From Bacteroidota bacterium (lineage in GTDB: Bacteria > Bacteroidota > Bacteroidia > Chitinophagales > Saprospiraceae), in NCBI GenBank assembly GCA_018222965.1, contig JAAEZH010000028.1, forward strand, positions 1 through 64,000: a stretch of DNA of 64,000 nucleotides, written 5' to 3'. Made by a program: the position numbers and the translations under genes. The number at the start of each line of letters is the position of its first letter. The first letter of the stretch is position 1. Below the pieces are notes generated by a model. That model searched no databases, was not told the origin of the DNA, and saw nothing but the letters and a program-made list of their open reading frames with translations. Positions 26,206 to 35,295 of the stretch are shown here, piece after piece.

Positions 26206-26564
26206 GGGATAAGCAAATTTTGCTTAAACAAAGTTATAAAAAAACACCTAGCAGGTGTAACATTCGGAGCGATGATAACGGCTTTCCAGAGCATGGAGCC
26301 GTTAAAAAAGCTCCCTTTGTTTTAAATTATACACTCATTTTCAAGTGCTTAAACCAATTCTGGAAAAGCGCGACAAATATAGGAACTTTTGACCTTTTAG
26401 GCACGCCTCTCACCGAATAAGAAAGGGAAAACAGGTAGTTTAACATTTGATAATCAACGAAAAAGAAGGAGCCCCGGACGGATTACACAAGGAGCGGGTA
26501 ATTGCTGTACAGGAACGTATTGGAAAAGCCAAGAAACGGGAAAGGATGATTTTTTACAAAAAAA
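26206..26564 (-). promoter_or_regulatory. Promoter and possible operator of the sprF-like/cohesin-adhesin operon
   Basis: On the minus strand TAACTTTG (plus 26229-26236) matches TAnnTTTG and lies 24 bases from the ATG at 26205. Just upstream of it, at 26244-26258, is a perfect dyad ACACCT-AGC-AGGTGT, covering roughly positions -20 to -36, where a repressor or activator could act. No convincing TTTG lies at the -33 position. The rest of the region shows nothing gene-like. Confidence 0.5.
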
Positions 26565-26595
26565 AAGAGGCTATTCGAAAATCGGATAGCCTCTT
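26550..26595 (-). terminator. Terminator of the Crp-like gene
   Basis: The hairpin arms AAGAGGCTAT-T-CG and CG-G-ATAGCCTCTT (26565-26595) form a stem with one mismatch and a 5-base loop. On the minus strand a run of about ten T follows, then GTAAAAAA. It lies 63 bases after the stop at 26658. A classic intrinsic terminator. Confidence 0.9.
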
Positions 26596-26657
26596 GCCAC
26601 TTGAGAACACACTGTATGAATTATTAAACTTAAATCAAGTAGATATTTTTTTATGTC

Positions 26658-27338
26658 TTATGCCAATTTTGCCATATCGCGAACCAGAATTTTGCCCCGG
26701 TTGAAATAAATCAGATCTGACTTCCGCAGTTCGTTCAAAACCAGGGTAACGGTTTGACGACTGGTGCAGGTAATATTGGCAATATCCTGATGCGTCAGGG
26801 AGTGTTTTAAAAGCATTTCGTATCCGATGCGACGGCCACGCTTTTCAACAGAGTCTTTAATAAACTCAATGATACGGGTACGGGCATCTTTGAAAATGAG
26901 CGACTCGAGTTTGTTCTCCGCGCGGAGCAGTCGTCCGCCAAAGATGGTCATAACCCGGTCTGAAAGCTCAAAGTTTTGACGCATCAAACGTTTGAAGTCT
27001 GTTACTTTGATACAATAAATGTGGACCTCCTCCTTCAATGCCTGGGCAAAGTCCTGGCGATGAGTCTCGCCAATCAACCCCAGCTCACCAAACATCGCCT
27101 GAGGATGGATGAGTGATTTAATGACTTCTTTACCATCGGTTGAATGCGTTCCGATCTTAATGGTTCCTTTTGCGAGGAAGAAAATGGTATCGGAAACCTC
27201 ATCAGGCAGGTAGATAAAGTTATAGCGATTTTTCACCCTAAACTCCAGCATGTCTGCCAGACGGTCTTTCTCAACATCGCTGAGAATCTGAAAGAGGGGA
27301 AATTCATTGATAAATTGTGTTTTGGCTACTGTATCCAT
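26658..27338 (-). CDS. Crp/Fnr-family transcriptional regulator
   Basis: 226 residues from MDTVAKTQ at 27338; the reading frame stays open further upstream, but that part overlaps the DUF4249 gene and has no coding character. N-terminal cyclic-nucleotide-binding-type beta barrel (about 20-135, with ...FGELGLIGETHRQDFA... in the phosphate-cassette position). Then a long dimer helix and a winged helix-turn-helix (LTHQDIANITCTSRQTVTLVLNEL, about 170-195). The phosphate cassette lacks the exact Arg-Ser pair of E. coli CRP, so the ligand is uncertain. Downstream of the sigma/FecR/TonB receptor set in the same direction, but with 103 bases before it and its own terminator, so it may be an independent unit. 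Confidence 0.9.
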   Translation of the reverse strand: MDTVAKTQFINEFPLFQILSDVEKDRLADMLEFRVKNRYNFIYLPDEVSDTIFFLAKGTIKIGTHSTDGKEVIKSLIHPQAMFGELGLIGETHRQDFAQALKEEVHIYCIKVTDFKRLMRQNFELSDRVMTIFGGRLLRAENKLESLIFKDARTRIIEFIKDSVEKRGRRIGYEMLLKHSLTHQDIANITCTSRQTVTLVLNELRKSDLIYFNRGKILVRDMAKLA

Positions 27339-27441
27339 GAGTGACTTCTTTTTATTTGCCGAATTCACTAATAAGACACAGAAAAAAAGGCACCCCCCTA
27401 CGCGCACCAAAGATTTTTTGAAAAAAAAATCAGAAAGGCGT

Positions 27442-28410
27442 CTACTCTTCGGAATCGAGCAGGTAAAAGCGGGAAATGAATCCGGCAAAAATGCCGCATC
27501 CGTTTTCAATATTGTTGAAAATGATAACCGGATCCGAGAATGGATCCAGGTTGGATTGATACTGACGCGCCAGCGAGGTATGATACAAATAATACTCCCG
27601 GCTAACCGTTCGGAGTTCCACAATAAATTCTCCGAGAAGCTGATCATTGCTGCGGTACAGAAAGCTGCCTTCTAAACTTAACACCACAGGCGCTTCGCCA
27701 TCCATATTTTCATCACTCATCAAAACGCCCCGTCTGTCGATATAGGGAACCAGTGGCACATCGCCCCCCAGCTCCTCTACAGCCAGCGGAAGGGAGAAAA
27801 AGGATTGCCGGATGGTATCCCCCATGGTATCGATCTTATAATCAAAACCTTCCTGGTAAAAACTCAGGTGGTAATAATTATCCACATTGGGAATATCATC
27901 AATACTTAGATCTACCTGAAAATTCACTTTATTAAAAGTCAGATCCTGCGGCACGATTTCCTGAGTAAGAAAAAGGGAATTGGAGTCCAAATCAGCGGAT
28001 TCGGGGATCGCATTGATGGCCCGAACTGTATCATAACCTGGTGCAGATACTTCTATGGTATAAATTTCGCCAACTTCCGGTACCAAAAATTTGGATCGAT
28101 AATAAGACGGGAAAATATCATCATCAATAGGAATATATTCCAGCGATTCCAGGTAATCGTCTCCCCGGTAGATATCCACCTTTGCATTGGATATGTAATT
28201 CACCGAACCATCATCAAGGGCTGACTGTCCTTCACTTACAACGACTTCCAGTGTATCCAGATCTGAAAAGTTGCTTATCACCACCAGCTTGGGTTGATTG
28301 AGTTCGATCCCCAGGTCCACCGGATCTTCGCAGGCTCCCAATAGAAGCAGGAAGAAAAACAGTGGCAAAGAATAAGTGGCGATTTTCATCAATAACAAGC
28401 TTTTTTTCAA
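27442..28410 (-). CDS. DUF4249 lipoprotein, TonB receptor partner
   Basis: 322 residues. Lipoprotein signal: a hydrophobic core ending LLLGAC with the lipid Cys at residue 27 (or 20 if the second ATG at 28389 is the start). The body fits DUF4249: a first beta domain (KLVVISNFSDLDTLEVVVSEG) carrying an Ig/transthyretin-like unit, and the C-terminal IIFNNIENGCGIFAGFIS motif that closes this family. DUF4249 genes usually follow a TonB receptor whose N-terminus has a carboxypeptidase-like domain, as here (28575-31265). The partner is thought to be a surface or periplasmic accessory; its substrate is unknown. Same direction as the receptor, 164-base gap. Confidence 0.85.
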   Translation of the reverse strand: MKKSLLLMKIATYSLPLFFFLLLLGACEDPVDLGIELNQPKLVVISNFSDLDTLEVVVSEGQSALDDGSVNYISNAKVDIYRGDDYLESLEYIPIDDDIFPSYYRSKFLVPEVGEIYTIEVSAPGYDTVRAINAIPESADLDSNSLFLTQEIVPQDLTFNKVNFQVDLSIDDIPNVDNYYHLSFYQEGFDYKIDTMGDTIRQSFFSLPLAVEELGGDVPLVPYIDRRGVLMSDENMDGEAPVVLSLEGSFLYRSNDQLLGEFIVELRTVSREYYLYHTSLARQYQSNLDPFSDPVIIFNNIENGCGIFAGFISRFYLLDSEE

Positions 28411-28574
28411 TGAGTTACAACAGGAATTGTTAAAAATACGAGTTAGAAAAGAGAAATGCTGCTTACCAATATCCCTAAACCAAATTGGATTTATGATAGT
28501 CTTCGGGCTGTATTAAGTATAAGACGTTTGAACCGCCGTTTTGGTTGGGTCAAACGCCCTTCCATATCTCCCGT

Positions 28575-31265
28575 TTACTTTTCCCGGTTTGAGAAAAACG
28601 AGATTCTATAGCGCAGGCTGGGCAAAAAGGGAAGGAATGAAAACTGTACATACTGCGACTTAAGCACCCCATTCTCATCTGGCCGACGCACCAAACTGTA
28701 ATACCAGGGATTCCTGCGTAAATAGGCATTGTACACACCAAAACTCAGGGTGTGTTCTGTACGGGGGCGTTCAAACCGATATTGAAAGTTTAGATCCAGT
28801 CGATGATAAGGCGGAAGCTTTACCGAGTTTTTAGTGCCGTTATCAAAAACTTCAAAGTAAAACGGAAACTGCGGCGGGAAATCCGAATACAGCAGGTTTA
28901 GCTGATTGTACTGATAGGTGGCCTGAGGCAAAGTTGTGCGTTCGCCGGAGCGAAAAGTAAAATTCGCGGAAGCGCTCCACTTATTATTTATGGTCCAGAG
29001 AAGTGCCAATCCGACATTGTGTCTCCGGTCAAGTTTGAAAGGGAATGTCTCTCCTAAATTTTCTTCCGGAAACGTTCGGTCGGCATATCCGAGGGTATAG
29101 GAAAGCCAACCTGTCCATCGGCCCGCCTTTTTTTGTACGGATGCTTCCAGTCCATAGGAACGACCGCTTCCAACGACAACCAGGTTCTGCCAATTGGTAC
29201 CATCTATGTCTGCGAGGACGCCTTCCTGAAAACTGAGCAGGTTATCCATGGTTTTATAATAGCCTTCCAACAAGGCGCTCCATCCCTGGGTGTTTTGCCA
29301 GCCCAGTCCCATGGTGTATTGCCAGGACTGGATGGGACGGATTCTTTCTGTGGCAGACACCCACAAATCTCGGGGCAGGCCAATCCCCGAATTACTCAGC
29401 AGGTGTAAACTTTGCGTGGATCGGCCGGCAGCCAGCCTCAGGTCCAGATTGGGTTTGATCCAATAACGCAACTGAAAACGAGGCTGGGGAGAGAAATACC
29501 ATTTTTCATTGATATTAAGCGTATTGATTCTAAGCCCCACATTCATCCACCATTTTTCGCTGAGGCGAATTTCATCCTCCACATACAGATCAAGCTCATT
29601 GGTCAGCAGGGGGTTTTTGGTCAACTGGACACCAATAGATTCTTCGGAGATGGTATCGACCAGAATCGTCTCATCAAAAACCACCGCTCCCGGTTGAAAA
29701 CGGTGCCGGGTAAAATTGAGTCCGAAACGGAAGTAATGATCGGTGGAAGGAGAATAATCAAAGTCCAGTTTGGCAGCCAAATCCTGATTGTTGGAGGCAT
29801 ATTGATAAAACAGAAAATCTCTGGTTATAATATTGCCTTTAAAGAGCCGATTGATATCGAGTTCTTCCTGACTGGTATAATAAAAGCGGCTAAAAGTCAG
29901 GGTGGTATTTAAAAAGAGTTTTTTGCCAAAAAGGTGATTCCAGCGAAAGGAAGCAATCGTATTGCCCCAGTTTAGCATTTGCTGGGCTTCTTCAATTAAT
30001 GCGGTATCCTGAATAAGAGCCGATGCCAGTTCGGTATTTTCGAAGGTGTCTCCGCCATTGTAAAAGCTCAGAAAAAAGCGATCCCGCTTGCCGGCAGAGA
30101 CATTTACCTTTGCATTAAAATCGTAAAAGAAATATCCCAGTTCTCCTTCTATATCATTGGCCGCACGGATAGTTCGGCTCAGCGGCCGGGTATACAAATC
30201 GATAAACGATCGGCGTCCGGTAATCATGTAAGAGCTCTTAGAACCCGGCAGAGGTCCCTCCAGGGTAAACTTCCCGGAGGTAAGTCCGGCGTCTACTTCC
30301 AGCATAGGCTCTTTTAAATTTCCTTCTTTGGTTCTCACATCCAATACAGAAGAAGCTCTCCCTCCGTAACGCGCCGGCATCACCCCCTTGTACAGGGTTG
30401 AAGAGTGTACGGCACTTGAATTAAAGACGGAGTATACCCCTAATAAGTGGGTCGCATTATAAACCGGCACCCCATCCAATAAGTACAGATTTTGATCTAC
30501 ATTGCCTCCCCGCACGGAAATGCCTCCAAATCCGTCTGCTCCGGTTTGAACTCCCGGAAGGAAGTAGCTGGTTCGAAGTACATCCACTTCACCGCCCAGG
30601 GCTGGCAAGCGATCGAGCTCAGATACGACGAAGTGTTCTTTGCCTATTACCGCGGTGCCGATATCTCCACTTTCTTCCGGGGCCGTAATCACGACCTCCT
30701 GCAATGTAAGTGAAGGGTCCAACTCTATATCGAGACTAAGGTCCTGTCGCAATTCGATCTCTTCCTTCTGACTTTGATACCCCAGATAAGAGAAAACAAT
30801 GTTCCAGTCCCCTTCTTCCAAAGTCAGGCTGTAAAAACCATAGTCATTGGTAGATGTGCCTCTGTTTCTACCGCTCAGATAAACATTTGCTCCGATCAGG
30901 GGCTCTCCGGTTTTAGCATCTGTCAGATATCCCCGGATGGTATATTTATTCAAGATGGGCTTTGCGGTTACAACCACTATTCGGCCTGCCAGTTGAAACT
31001 GAAGATTGTGTTCATCCAAAAGGCGGCGAAGGACATTTCGCAGGCTTTCATCTTCGGCTCTGATGATACTGAATTTCCCTTCTACCAGGTCGGCATTAAA
31101 AGTGATGCTCACATTGGTTTGAGCACTTAGGTCAAATAGTACTTGTTGAAGGGGGAGGTTGTTGGCAGTATAGGTCACAGACTGATCCAGGGGGCCCTGT
31201 GCATGCAAGAGGCTTAGAGAGCAGCTAAACAAAATCAAGAGTAAAAAGTGACGCATACCCAACAT
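28575..31265 (-). CDS. Signalling TonB-dependent receptor with STN domain (FecA-like)
   Basis: 896 residues. Signal peptide to LLHAQ; starts at ATG 31265 or 31256 are both possible. An STN (secretin/TonB N-terminal) domain follows (about 27-105, LPLQQVLFDLSAQTNVSI...). Next come a carboxypeptidase-like beta domain (YTIRGYLTDAKTGEPLIGANVY, about 110-190), a plug (about 215-325, VSVRGGNVDQNLYLLDGVPVYN) and a barrel ending in FFSNREK. The STN domain is the part that talks to FecR-type anti-sigma factors in FecA/FpvA systems. Sigma factor and FecR genes are directly upstream in the same direction, and the DUF4249 lipoprotein directly downstream. Inference: ligand uptake at this receptor activates the local sigma factor. 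Ligand unknown; no SusD-type partner. Confidence 0.9.
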   Translation of the reverse strand: MLGMRHFLLLILFSCSLSLLHAQGPLDQSVTYTANNLPLQQVLFDLSAQTNVSITFNADLVEGKFSIIRAEDESLRNVLRRLLDEHNLQFQLAGRIVVVTAKPILNKYTIRGYLTDAKTGEPLIGANVYLSGRNRGTSTNDYGFYSLTLEEGDWNIVFSYLGYQSQKEEIELRQDLSLDIELDPSLTLQEVVITAPEESGDIGTAVIGKEHFVVSELDRLPALGGEVDVLRTSYFLPGVQTGADGFGGISVRGGNVDQNLYLLDGVPVYNATHLLGVYSVFNSSAVHSSTLYKGVMPARYGGRASSVLDVRTKEGNLKEPMLEVDAGLTSGKFTLEGPLPGSKSSYMITGRRSFIDLYTRPLSRTIRAANDIEGELGYFFYDFNAKVNVSAGKRDRFFLSFYNGGDTFENTELASALIQDTALIEEAQQMLNWGNTIASFRWNHLFGKKLFLNTTLTFSRFYYTSQEELDINRLFKGNIITRDFLFYQYASNNQDLAAKLDFDYSPSTDHYFRFGLNFTRHRFQPGAVVFDETILVDTISEESIGVQLTKNPLLTNELDLYVEDEIRLSEKWWMNVGLRINTLNINEKWYFSPQPRFQLRYWIKPNLDLRLAAGRSTQSLHLLSNSGIGLPRDLWVSATERIRPIQSWQYTMGLGWQNTQGWSALLEGYYKTMDNLLSFQEGVLADIDGTNWQNLVVVGSGRSYGLEASVQKKAGRWTGWLSYTLGYADRTFPEENLGETFPFKLDRRHNVGLALLWTINNKWSASANFTFRSGERTTLPQATYQYNQLNLLYSDFPPQFPFYFEVFDNGTKNSVKLPPYHRLDLNFQYRFERPRTEHTLSFGVYNAYLRRNPWYYSLVRRPDENGVLKSQYVQFSFLPFLPSLRYRISFFSNREK

Positions 31266-31390
31266 GGCTTTTTGACACGATGGAAAATAGGATTTAATCT
31301 TTAACGCTGCAAGTAGTTAAAGCGTGTAGTGGTATGCCGTAGAAATGTTTATTTATGTGAAGCCGAAGCCCCTTCCGTAATATCCGTAAA

Positions 31391-31450
31391 ACAACCGGCG
31401 ACCACAATTTGAAAAAACGCTCCAAAACCCTAAAGGGCAGGACGCCGGTT
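31391..31450 (-). other. Structured leader between fecR and the TonB receptor gene
   Basis: Within the 275-bp gap, arms CAACCGGCG (31391-31399) and CGCCGGTTG (31442-31450) are perfectly complementary and enclose 42 bases that contain a second small hairpin CCCT-AA-AGGG (31427-31436). No T run follows. It could be an attenuator, an mRNA stability element or a weak terminator that lowers receptor expression relative to the regulators. Confidence 0.4.
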
Positions 31451-31540
31451 GCCTCCCAAATGTACTGCTCTTTTGGCAGCAAAACAAAAGGAAGGGTATT
31501 CTACCCGTTTGGAAAGGTAATGGATTGCTACTGTACCGGA

Positions 31541-32542
31541 TTATTTACAGGTTCCTCCCGTGAGGACATACTGGTTTGGATTTACTTCTTCAAGACTTGC
31601 GTCGAATGAAAGGCTGATTGCTGCCAGGATCTCTTCAGCTGAAGGATGGTTTGGAAAACTGCCTGAGACTTTACACTTTAGAATTTGCTCCATTTTATCC
31701 ATTTGGAATGACAGGCCAAAGTTTTGTTCCAGAACCTTCAAAACATCCTCCAGGACTACGCCGGAAAAATTGTAATCACCGGTAAACCAGGCCAGTGCAT
31801 TAAAGGAAGCATTTGTAGATTTGACAGCTTCATGGGCAGCCTGATCATAAACTACTTTGTCTCCTTTCCGGAGGATAAAGGCTTCTTTTTCGGGAAGTTG
31901 GTATTTTACTTTGCCGGTTTTGACAAGTACTTCTTCTTCTCCGTTGCCGGCATAAGAGCGTACCATAAAAGAAGTACCTAATACTTCAATCGTACCATGA
32001 GATGCTTCGATTACAAAAGGGCTTTCCGGATTATGTGCTACTTCAAAAAATGCTTTTCCACTAAGTTTTACATCACGGGTTTCTCCCTCAAAGTTTTCGG
32101 GATAGGTGAGCAGGGAGTTTTCTGCAAGGGTGATTTGAGTGCCGTCTGGTAAGCTGATTATTTGTTGCTGGTCAGCTGCTGTAGAAACCGTTGCCATTGC
32201 TGCCGGCCGTGGCTGCGTATATTGCCAAACAGACCAGGCTGAAACCAAAAGGAGGAGTGCTGCAGCTACCCGCATGATGTTGCGACGCCATAAGGGGCGC
32301 ATCGGGGCCGGGACAGGTTGATCGTCCATCTTCTCTTTAAACTGAAGCCAGGCTTTATCTACATTCGGCTGGAAGCTATTGGGATAACTTCCGCTGGTTT
32401 CCCAGATCCGGCTGATCAGCTGACTTTCCTTTTCCTGCTTTTCCCCTGATTTCATCAAACGATTATATTCTCGCCTGTCGCTGTCGGTCAATCGACCCGT
32501 CAGGCGTTTGTGTAGTAGTAGTATTCGATCAATATGGTTCAT
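31541..32542 (-). CDS. FecR-family anti-sigma factor
   Basis: 333 residues. A cytoplasmic N-terminal part (1-88) with a DUF4880-like segment (LTGRLTDSDRREYNRLM), one membrane span (about 90-107), and a periplasmic FecR domain (about 115-215: ISLPDGTQITLAENSLLTYP ... VKLSGKAFFEVAH ... IEVLGTSFMVRSY). A C-terminal DUF4974-like STN-interacting domain (about 255-325: FSGVVLEDVLKVLEQNFGL) completes it. It holds the ECF sigma factor inactive until the receptor signals across the envelope. It starts 43 bases after the sigma gene ends. This architecture is standard for Bacteroidota sigma/FecR/TonB systems. Confidence 0.93.
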   Translation of the reverse strand: MNHIDRILLLHKRLTGRLTDSDRREYNRLMKSGEKQEKESQLISRIWETSGSYPNSFQPNVDKAWLQFKEKMDDQPVPAPMRPLWRRNIMRVAAALLLLVSAWSVWQYTQPRPAAMATVSTAADQQQIISLPDGTQITLAENSLLTYPENFEGETRDVKLSGKAFFEVAHNPESPFVIEASHGTIEVLGTSFMVRSYAGNGEEEVLVKTGKVKYQLPEKEAFILRKGDKVVYDQAAHEAVKSTNASFNALAWFTGDYNFSGVVLEDVLKVLEQNFGLSFQMDKMEQILKCKVSGSFPNHPSAEEILAAISLSFDASLEEVNPNQYVLTGGTCK

Positions 32543-32585
32543 AAAACCCGATTCAATTAGGAGACACGATAAAAAGCGAGTACCC

Positions 32586-33185
32586 CTATCCGCCGAGCAG
32601 AAAAATCAGAAAAAGTAAAACTCCCAGGTTTTTGTCTGTGTAGGGAGCCAGTGCTTTTCGCAATAGTTTCAGCGCTTTGGAGATTTGGTTTTCTACTGTT
32701 TTTACTGAAATATCGAGTTTTTCTGCGATTTCAGCATAAGTAAGCTCTTCAAATCTGCTAAGCACGAAGACCAATCTGCATCGGTCGGGCAGGTTTTCAA
32801 TTGCCTGATCGATCTGTTTTTCCAAATCTTTGGATTCGAGCAGGGCTACTGCTTTGGCATCCTCGCCGCTGTCATTGATGGCATCTTCGCCCTCTTTCAG
32901 CTTTAGTCGTTGATCCCGGATGTAATTTAAGGCGCGATTTACGACTGCCCGCCTCAAATAGGCAGATATTGATCCGGAAATATGCAATTCGTCGCGCCGC
33001 CGCCAAAGTTCCAGCAAAACATCCTGTGCGAGGTCTTCTGCTACAGCGGGGTCGGGCAGGATTCGGTAAGCGGCCTGACAAATTCCCGTGTAGTATTTTC
33101 GGAAAATGACTTCCATAGCCTCTTCCTGGCCCTTGGCCAGTGCACGCATTAGTTCCTGATCTGTTGCTTTATTGGGGAGCGACAT
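32586..33185 (-). CDS. ECF RNA polymerase sigma factor (FecI-like)
   Basis: 199 residues. Sigma region 2 (EVIFRKYYTGICQAAYRI ... AEDLAQDVLLELWRRR, about 25-70) and region 4 (LPDRCRLVFVLSRFEELTYAEIAEKL ... VKTVENQISKAL, about 133-180) are present, and region 3 is absent, as in ECF factors. The C-terminus ends in a hydrophobic stretch (VLLFLIFLLGG), which could dock on the membrane; similar tails occur in other Bacteroidota FecI-type factors. It is the first gene of the minus-strand unit sigma-fecR-receptor-DUF4249. A CAAAAATA string (33302-33309; minus strand TATTTTTG) matches the promoter element about 117 bases upstream, at low confidence. Confidence 0.94.
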   Translation of the reverse strand: MSLPNKATDQELMRALAKGQEEAMEVIFRKYYTGICQAAYRILPDPAVAEDLAQDVLLELWRRRDELHISGSISAYLRRAVVNRALNYIRDQRLKLKEGEDAINDSGEDAKAVALLESKDLEKQIDQAIENLPDRCRLVFVLSRFEELTYAEIAEKLDISVKTVENQISKALKLLRKALAPYTDKNLGVLLFLIFLLGG

Positions 33186-33442
33186 TAACGTTTTTTAAAT
33201 GCTGTAAAAAGTGGTTTTCCACTAAACAGCACTATTGATTCGGGTGAAGTATTCGCCGAAAGGCAATCAAAAAAATGGAATATCGGCCAATTCCACATTG
33301 CCAAAAATAGTATTTCCGGCACAATCTTTTGATTAAATAAAAATATCGAAATATCTTCCCGTTTTCATTGGCAGTTGCAAGGACCGGTATTCCGGCCTTT
33401 TCTATCTGGCAATTGCTCATTCGTTAAACCCAAAACTCTGTC

Positions 33443-34972
33443 ATGAGAAAATCTCTCATTCTGTTTCTTGTCAGCTTGCTGGCACCTATCCTAACGTTTG
33501 CCCAGGCTGAAGCTGAGGGTGGCGGGCTGGACGAAAAGATCAATGATTTTATTGAACCGGCAGCCAATGCAGTTGGCAGCGTGGTTTTCTATTCGGTTCA
33601 ACTGGGCGAATCAGCATCCAGTGCCATGCCGTTGGTAATCATACTGCTTTTACTGGCAGCTACCATATTCACGGTCTACTTCAAATTTATCAATATCACC
33701 GGTTTTAAACTGGCGATAAATACCGTTCGCGGAAAGTATACAGATCCCAACGACAAAGGGGAAGTTAGTCACTTTCAGGCATTGACGGCTGCTCTTTCGG
33801 GAACGGTAGGTCTCGGGAATATCGCCGGTGTCGCCATCGCGATTTCGCTGGGTGGTCCGGGAGCAACTTTCTGGATGATCATTGCCGGCCTGTTGGGTAT
33901 GTCTTCCAAATTTGTGGAATGTACACTCGGTGTGCGCTATCGCGACATTGGTCCTGATGGCACGGTTTACGGCGGCCCCATGTATTATCTCTCTCGCGGA
34001 TTGAAGGAGAAAGGCTTTACCGGCCTTGGTAAATTCCTGGCCGTATTTTTTGCCATCATGTGTATCGGAGGATCTTTTGGAGGCGGTAATATGTTTCAGG
34101 CCAATCAGGCAGCTCAGCAGTTTAACGACATGGTTGGTGCAACGGCCGGGTACTCCGGGTTCCTCTTCGGTTTGCTTATGGCCTGTATAGTTGCTGTAGT
34201 GATCATTGGTGGTATCAAGCGTATCGGACGGGTGACTGAAAAGATCGTTCCATCTATGGTGGGTATTTATATTGCAGCAGCACTCATCATCCTTGGCGCA
34301 AACTTCTCTCAAATTCCAAATGCGTTTGGGCAGATCATTAGCGGAGCCTTTACACCACTCGGTATTGCCGGTGGTTTTGTCGGAGTACTTGTCCAGGGAT
34401 TCCGTCGGGCGGCATTCTCCAATGAGGCGGGTGTTGGTTCGGCTGCGATTGCACACTCAGCTGTAAAAACCAATTACGCCGCCAGTGAGGGTATCGTAGC
34501 CCTGCTGGAGCCATTTATTGATACGGTAGTTGTTTGTACGATGACCGCGCTTGTAATCATCATTACCAATGGTGATGGAAGCATTATGACATATGGAGAA
34601 GCAGCTTCAGATGGTGTTTTAGCAACATCCAAAGCGTTTGCCTCTGTTTTGCCGTGGTTCCCGTTTATCCTTACCATTGCTGTAGTACTATTTGCATTTT
34701 CTACCATGTTGTCGTGGTCTTACTACGGCTTGCAGGCCTGGAAGTACCTTTTTGGCCGCTCCAGAGCTTCTGATTTAAGCTACAAATTGTTGTTTTGTAT
34801 CTTTATCATAGTTGGATCTGCGATTCAGTTGGGCGCTGTGATATCATTCTCAGATGCCATGATATTCGCGATGGTCTTGCCGAATGTAGTGGGATTGTTT
34901 ATCTTGCTACCTGAAGTAAGAAAAGCGTTAAATAAATATAAGGGCGATATTAAGTCCGGAAAATTGGGATAA
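33443..34972 (+). CDS. Alanine or glycine:cation symporter (AGCS family)
   Basis: 509 residues with about 11 membrane helices. The family signature is clear: [26 protein letters not shown] (about 116-141), [19 protein letters not shown], and [22 protein letters not shown] near residues 310-335. AGCS proteins import alanine or glycine with sodium. The first 25 residues look like a cleavable signal peptide ending [10 protein letters not shown] before the first transport helix; such extensions are known in Bacteroidota AGCS members. Inner membrane. Monocistronic: a hairpin follows at 35013 and the sigma operon upstream is divergent (257-bp gap). Confidence 0.93.
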   Translation: MRKSLILFLVSLLAPILTFAQAEAEGGGLDEKINDFIEPAANAVGSVVFYSVQLGESASSAMPLVIILLLLAATIFTVYFKFINITGFKLAINTVRGKYTDPNDKGEVSHFQALTAALSGTVGLGNIAGVAIAISLGGPGATFWMIIAGLLGMSSKFVECTLGVRYRDIGPDGTVYGGPMYYLSRGLKEKGFTGLGKFLAVFFAIMCIGGSFGGGNMFQANQAAQQFNDMVGATAGYSGFLFGLLMACIVAVVIIGGIKRIGRVTEKIVPSMVGIYIAAALIILGANFSQIPNAFGQIISGAFTPLGIAGGFVGVLVQGFRRAAFSNEAGVGSAAIAHSAVKTNYAASEGIVALLEPFIDTVVVCTMTALVIIITNGDGSIMTYGEAASDGVLATSKAFASVLPWFPFILTIAVVLFAFSTMLSWSYYGLQAWKYLFGRSRASDLSYKLLFCIFIIVGSAIQLGAVISFSDAMIFAMVLPNVVGLFILLPEVRKALNKYKGDIKSGKLG

Positions 34973-35012
34973 AAAGTCGCTTAAAGAAACAATTTTTTTG
35001 GTTAGAGACTCG

Positions 35013-35040
35013 GGGCCTGTTCGCTTTTGCGAATGGGCCT
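35013..35040 (+). terminator. Terminator-like hairpin after the symporter gene
   Basis: GGGCC-TG-TTCGC-TTTT-GCGAA-TG-GGCC pairs through two stem segments with a small internal loop, 40 bases after the stop. A weak T-rich tail (TTTGAGTTTG) follows. Moderate terminator. Confidence 0.55.
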
Positions 35041-35116
35041 TTGAGTTTGTAGCTGAGATACTAAAAACAACAGGCGCAACTTTATTAAAATCCCGGACGT
35101 TTGTTATATCGCCCTT

Positions 35117-35277
35117 AGAGTATGTCTAAATTTCCATCAATCGGCTACAATCGGCAAATATTATCCTGTCATTCGTTAAAAAGCCTCGCCGATGCTATGG
35201 CATCGCCTGTGTTTTTTGCCTCGGACAGAAAAACATTTGTTCGCTTTCGCTCAATCATAGAATTTCAGACATACTCT
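35117..35277. mobile_element. MITE-like element with terminal inverted repeats
   Basis: A 161-bp piece is bounded by inverted repeats: AGAGTATGTCT at 35117-35127 and its complement at 35267-35277 (11 bp perfect, with a further partly matching A/T stretch inside). The interior has a dyad GCCGATGC...GGCATCGCC (about 35189-35208) and no coding capacity. This is the form of a small non-autonomous transposable element or a dispersed hairpin repeat. It ends 18 bases before the ATG at 35296 and so may have replaced or altered that gene's promoter. No transposase in this window carries these ends. Confidence 0.5.
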
Positions 35278-35295
35278 TATATTTATAATCCTTAA

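Noticed and set aside
26447-26704. A short plus-strand frame (85 codons) after the sprF-like gene
   Set aside because: It runs through the terminator hairpin of the Crp-like gene and into that gene's 3' end; no coding evidence.
27339-27647. A 103-codon upstream extension of the Crp-like gene
   Set aside because: It overlaps the DUF4249 gene in another frame, has no conserved sequence and the family starts at the later ATG.
33650-34456. A 268-codon minus-strand frame opposite the AGCS symporter
   Set aside because: The symporter is unambiguous on the other strand; the antisense product lacks any recognisable domain.
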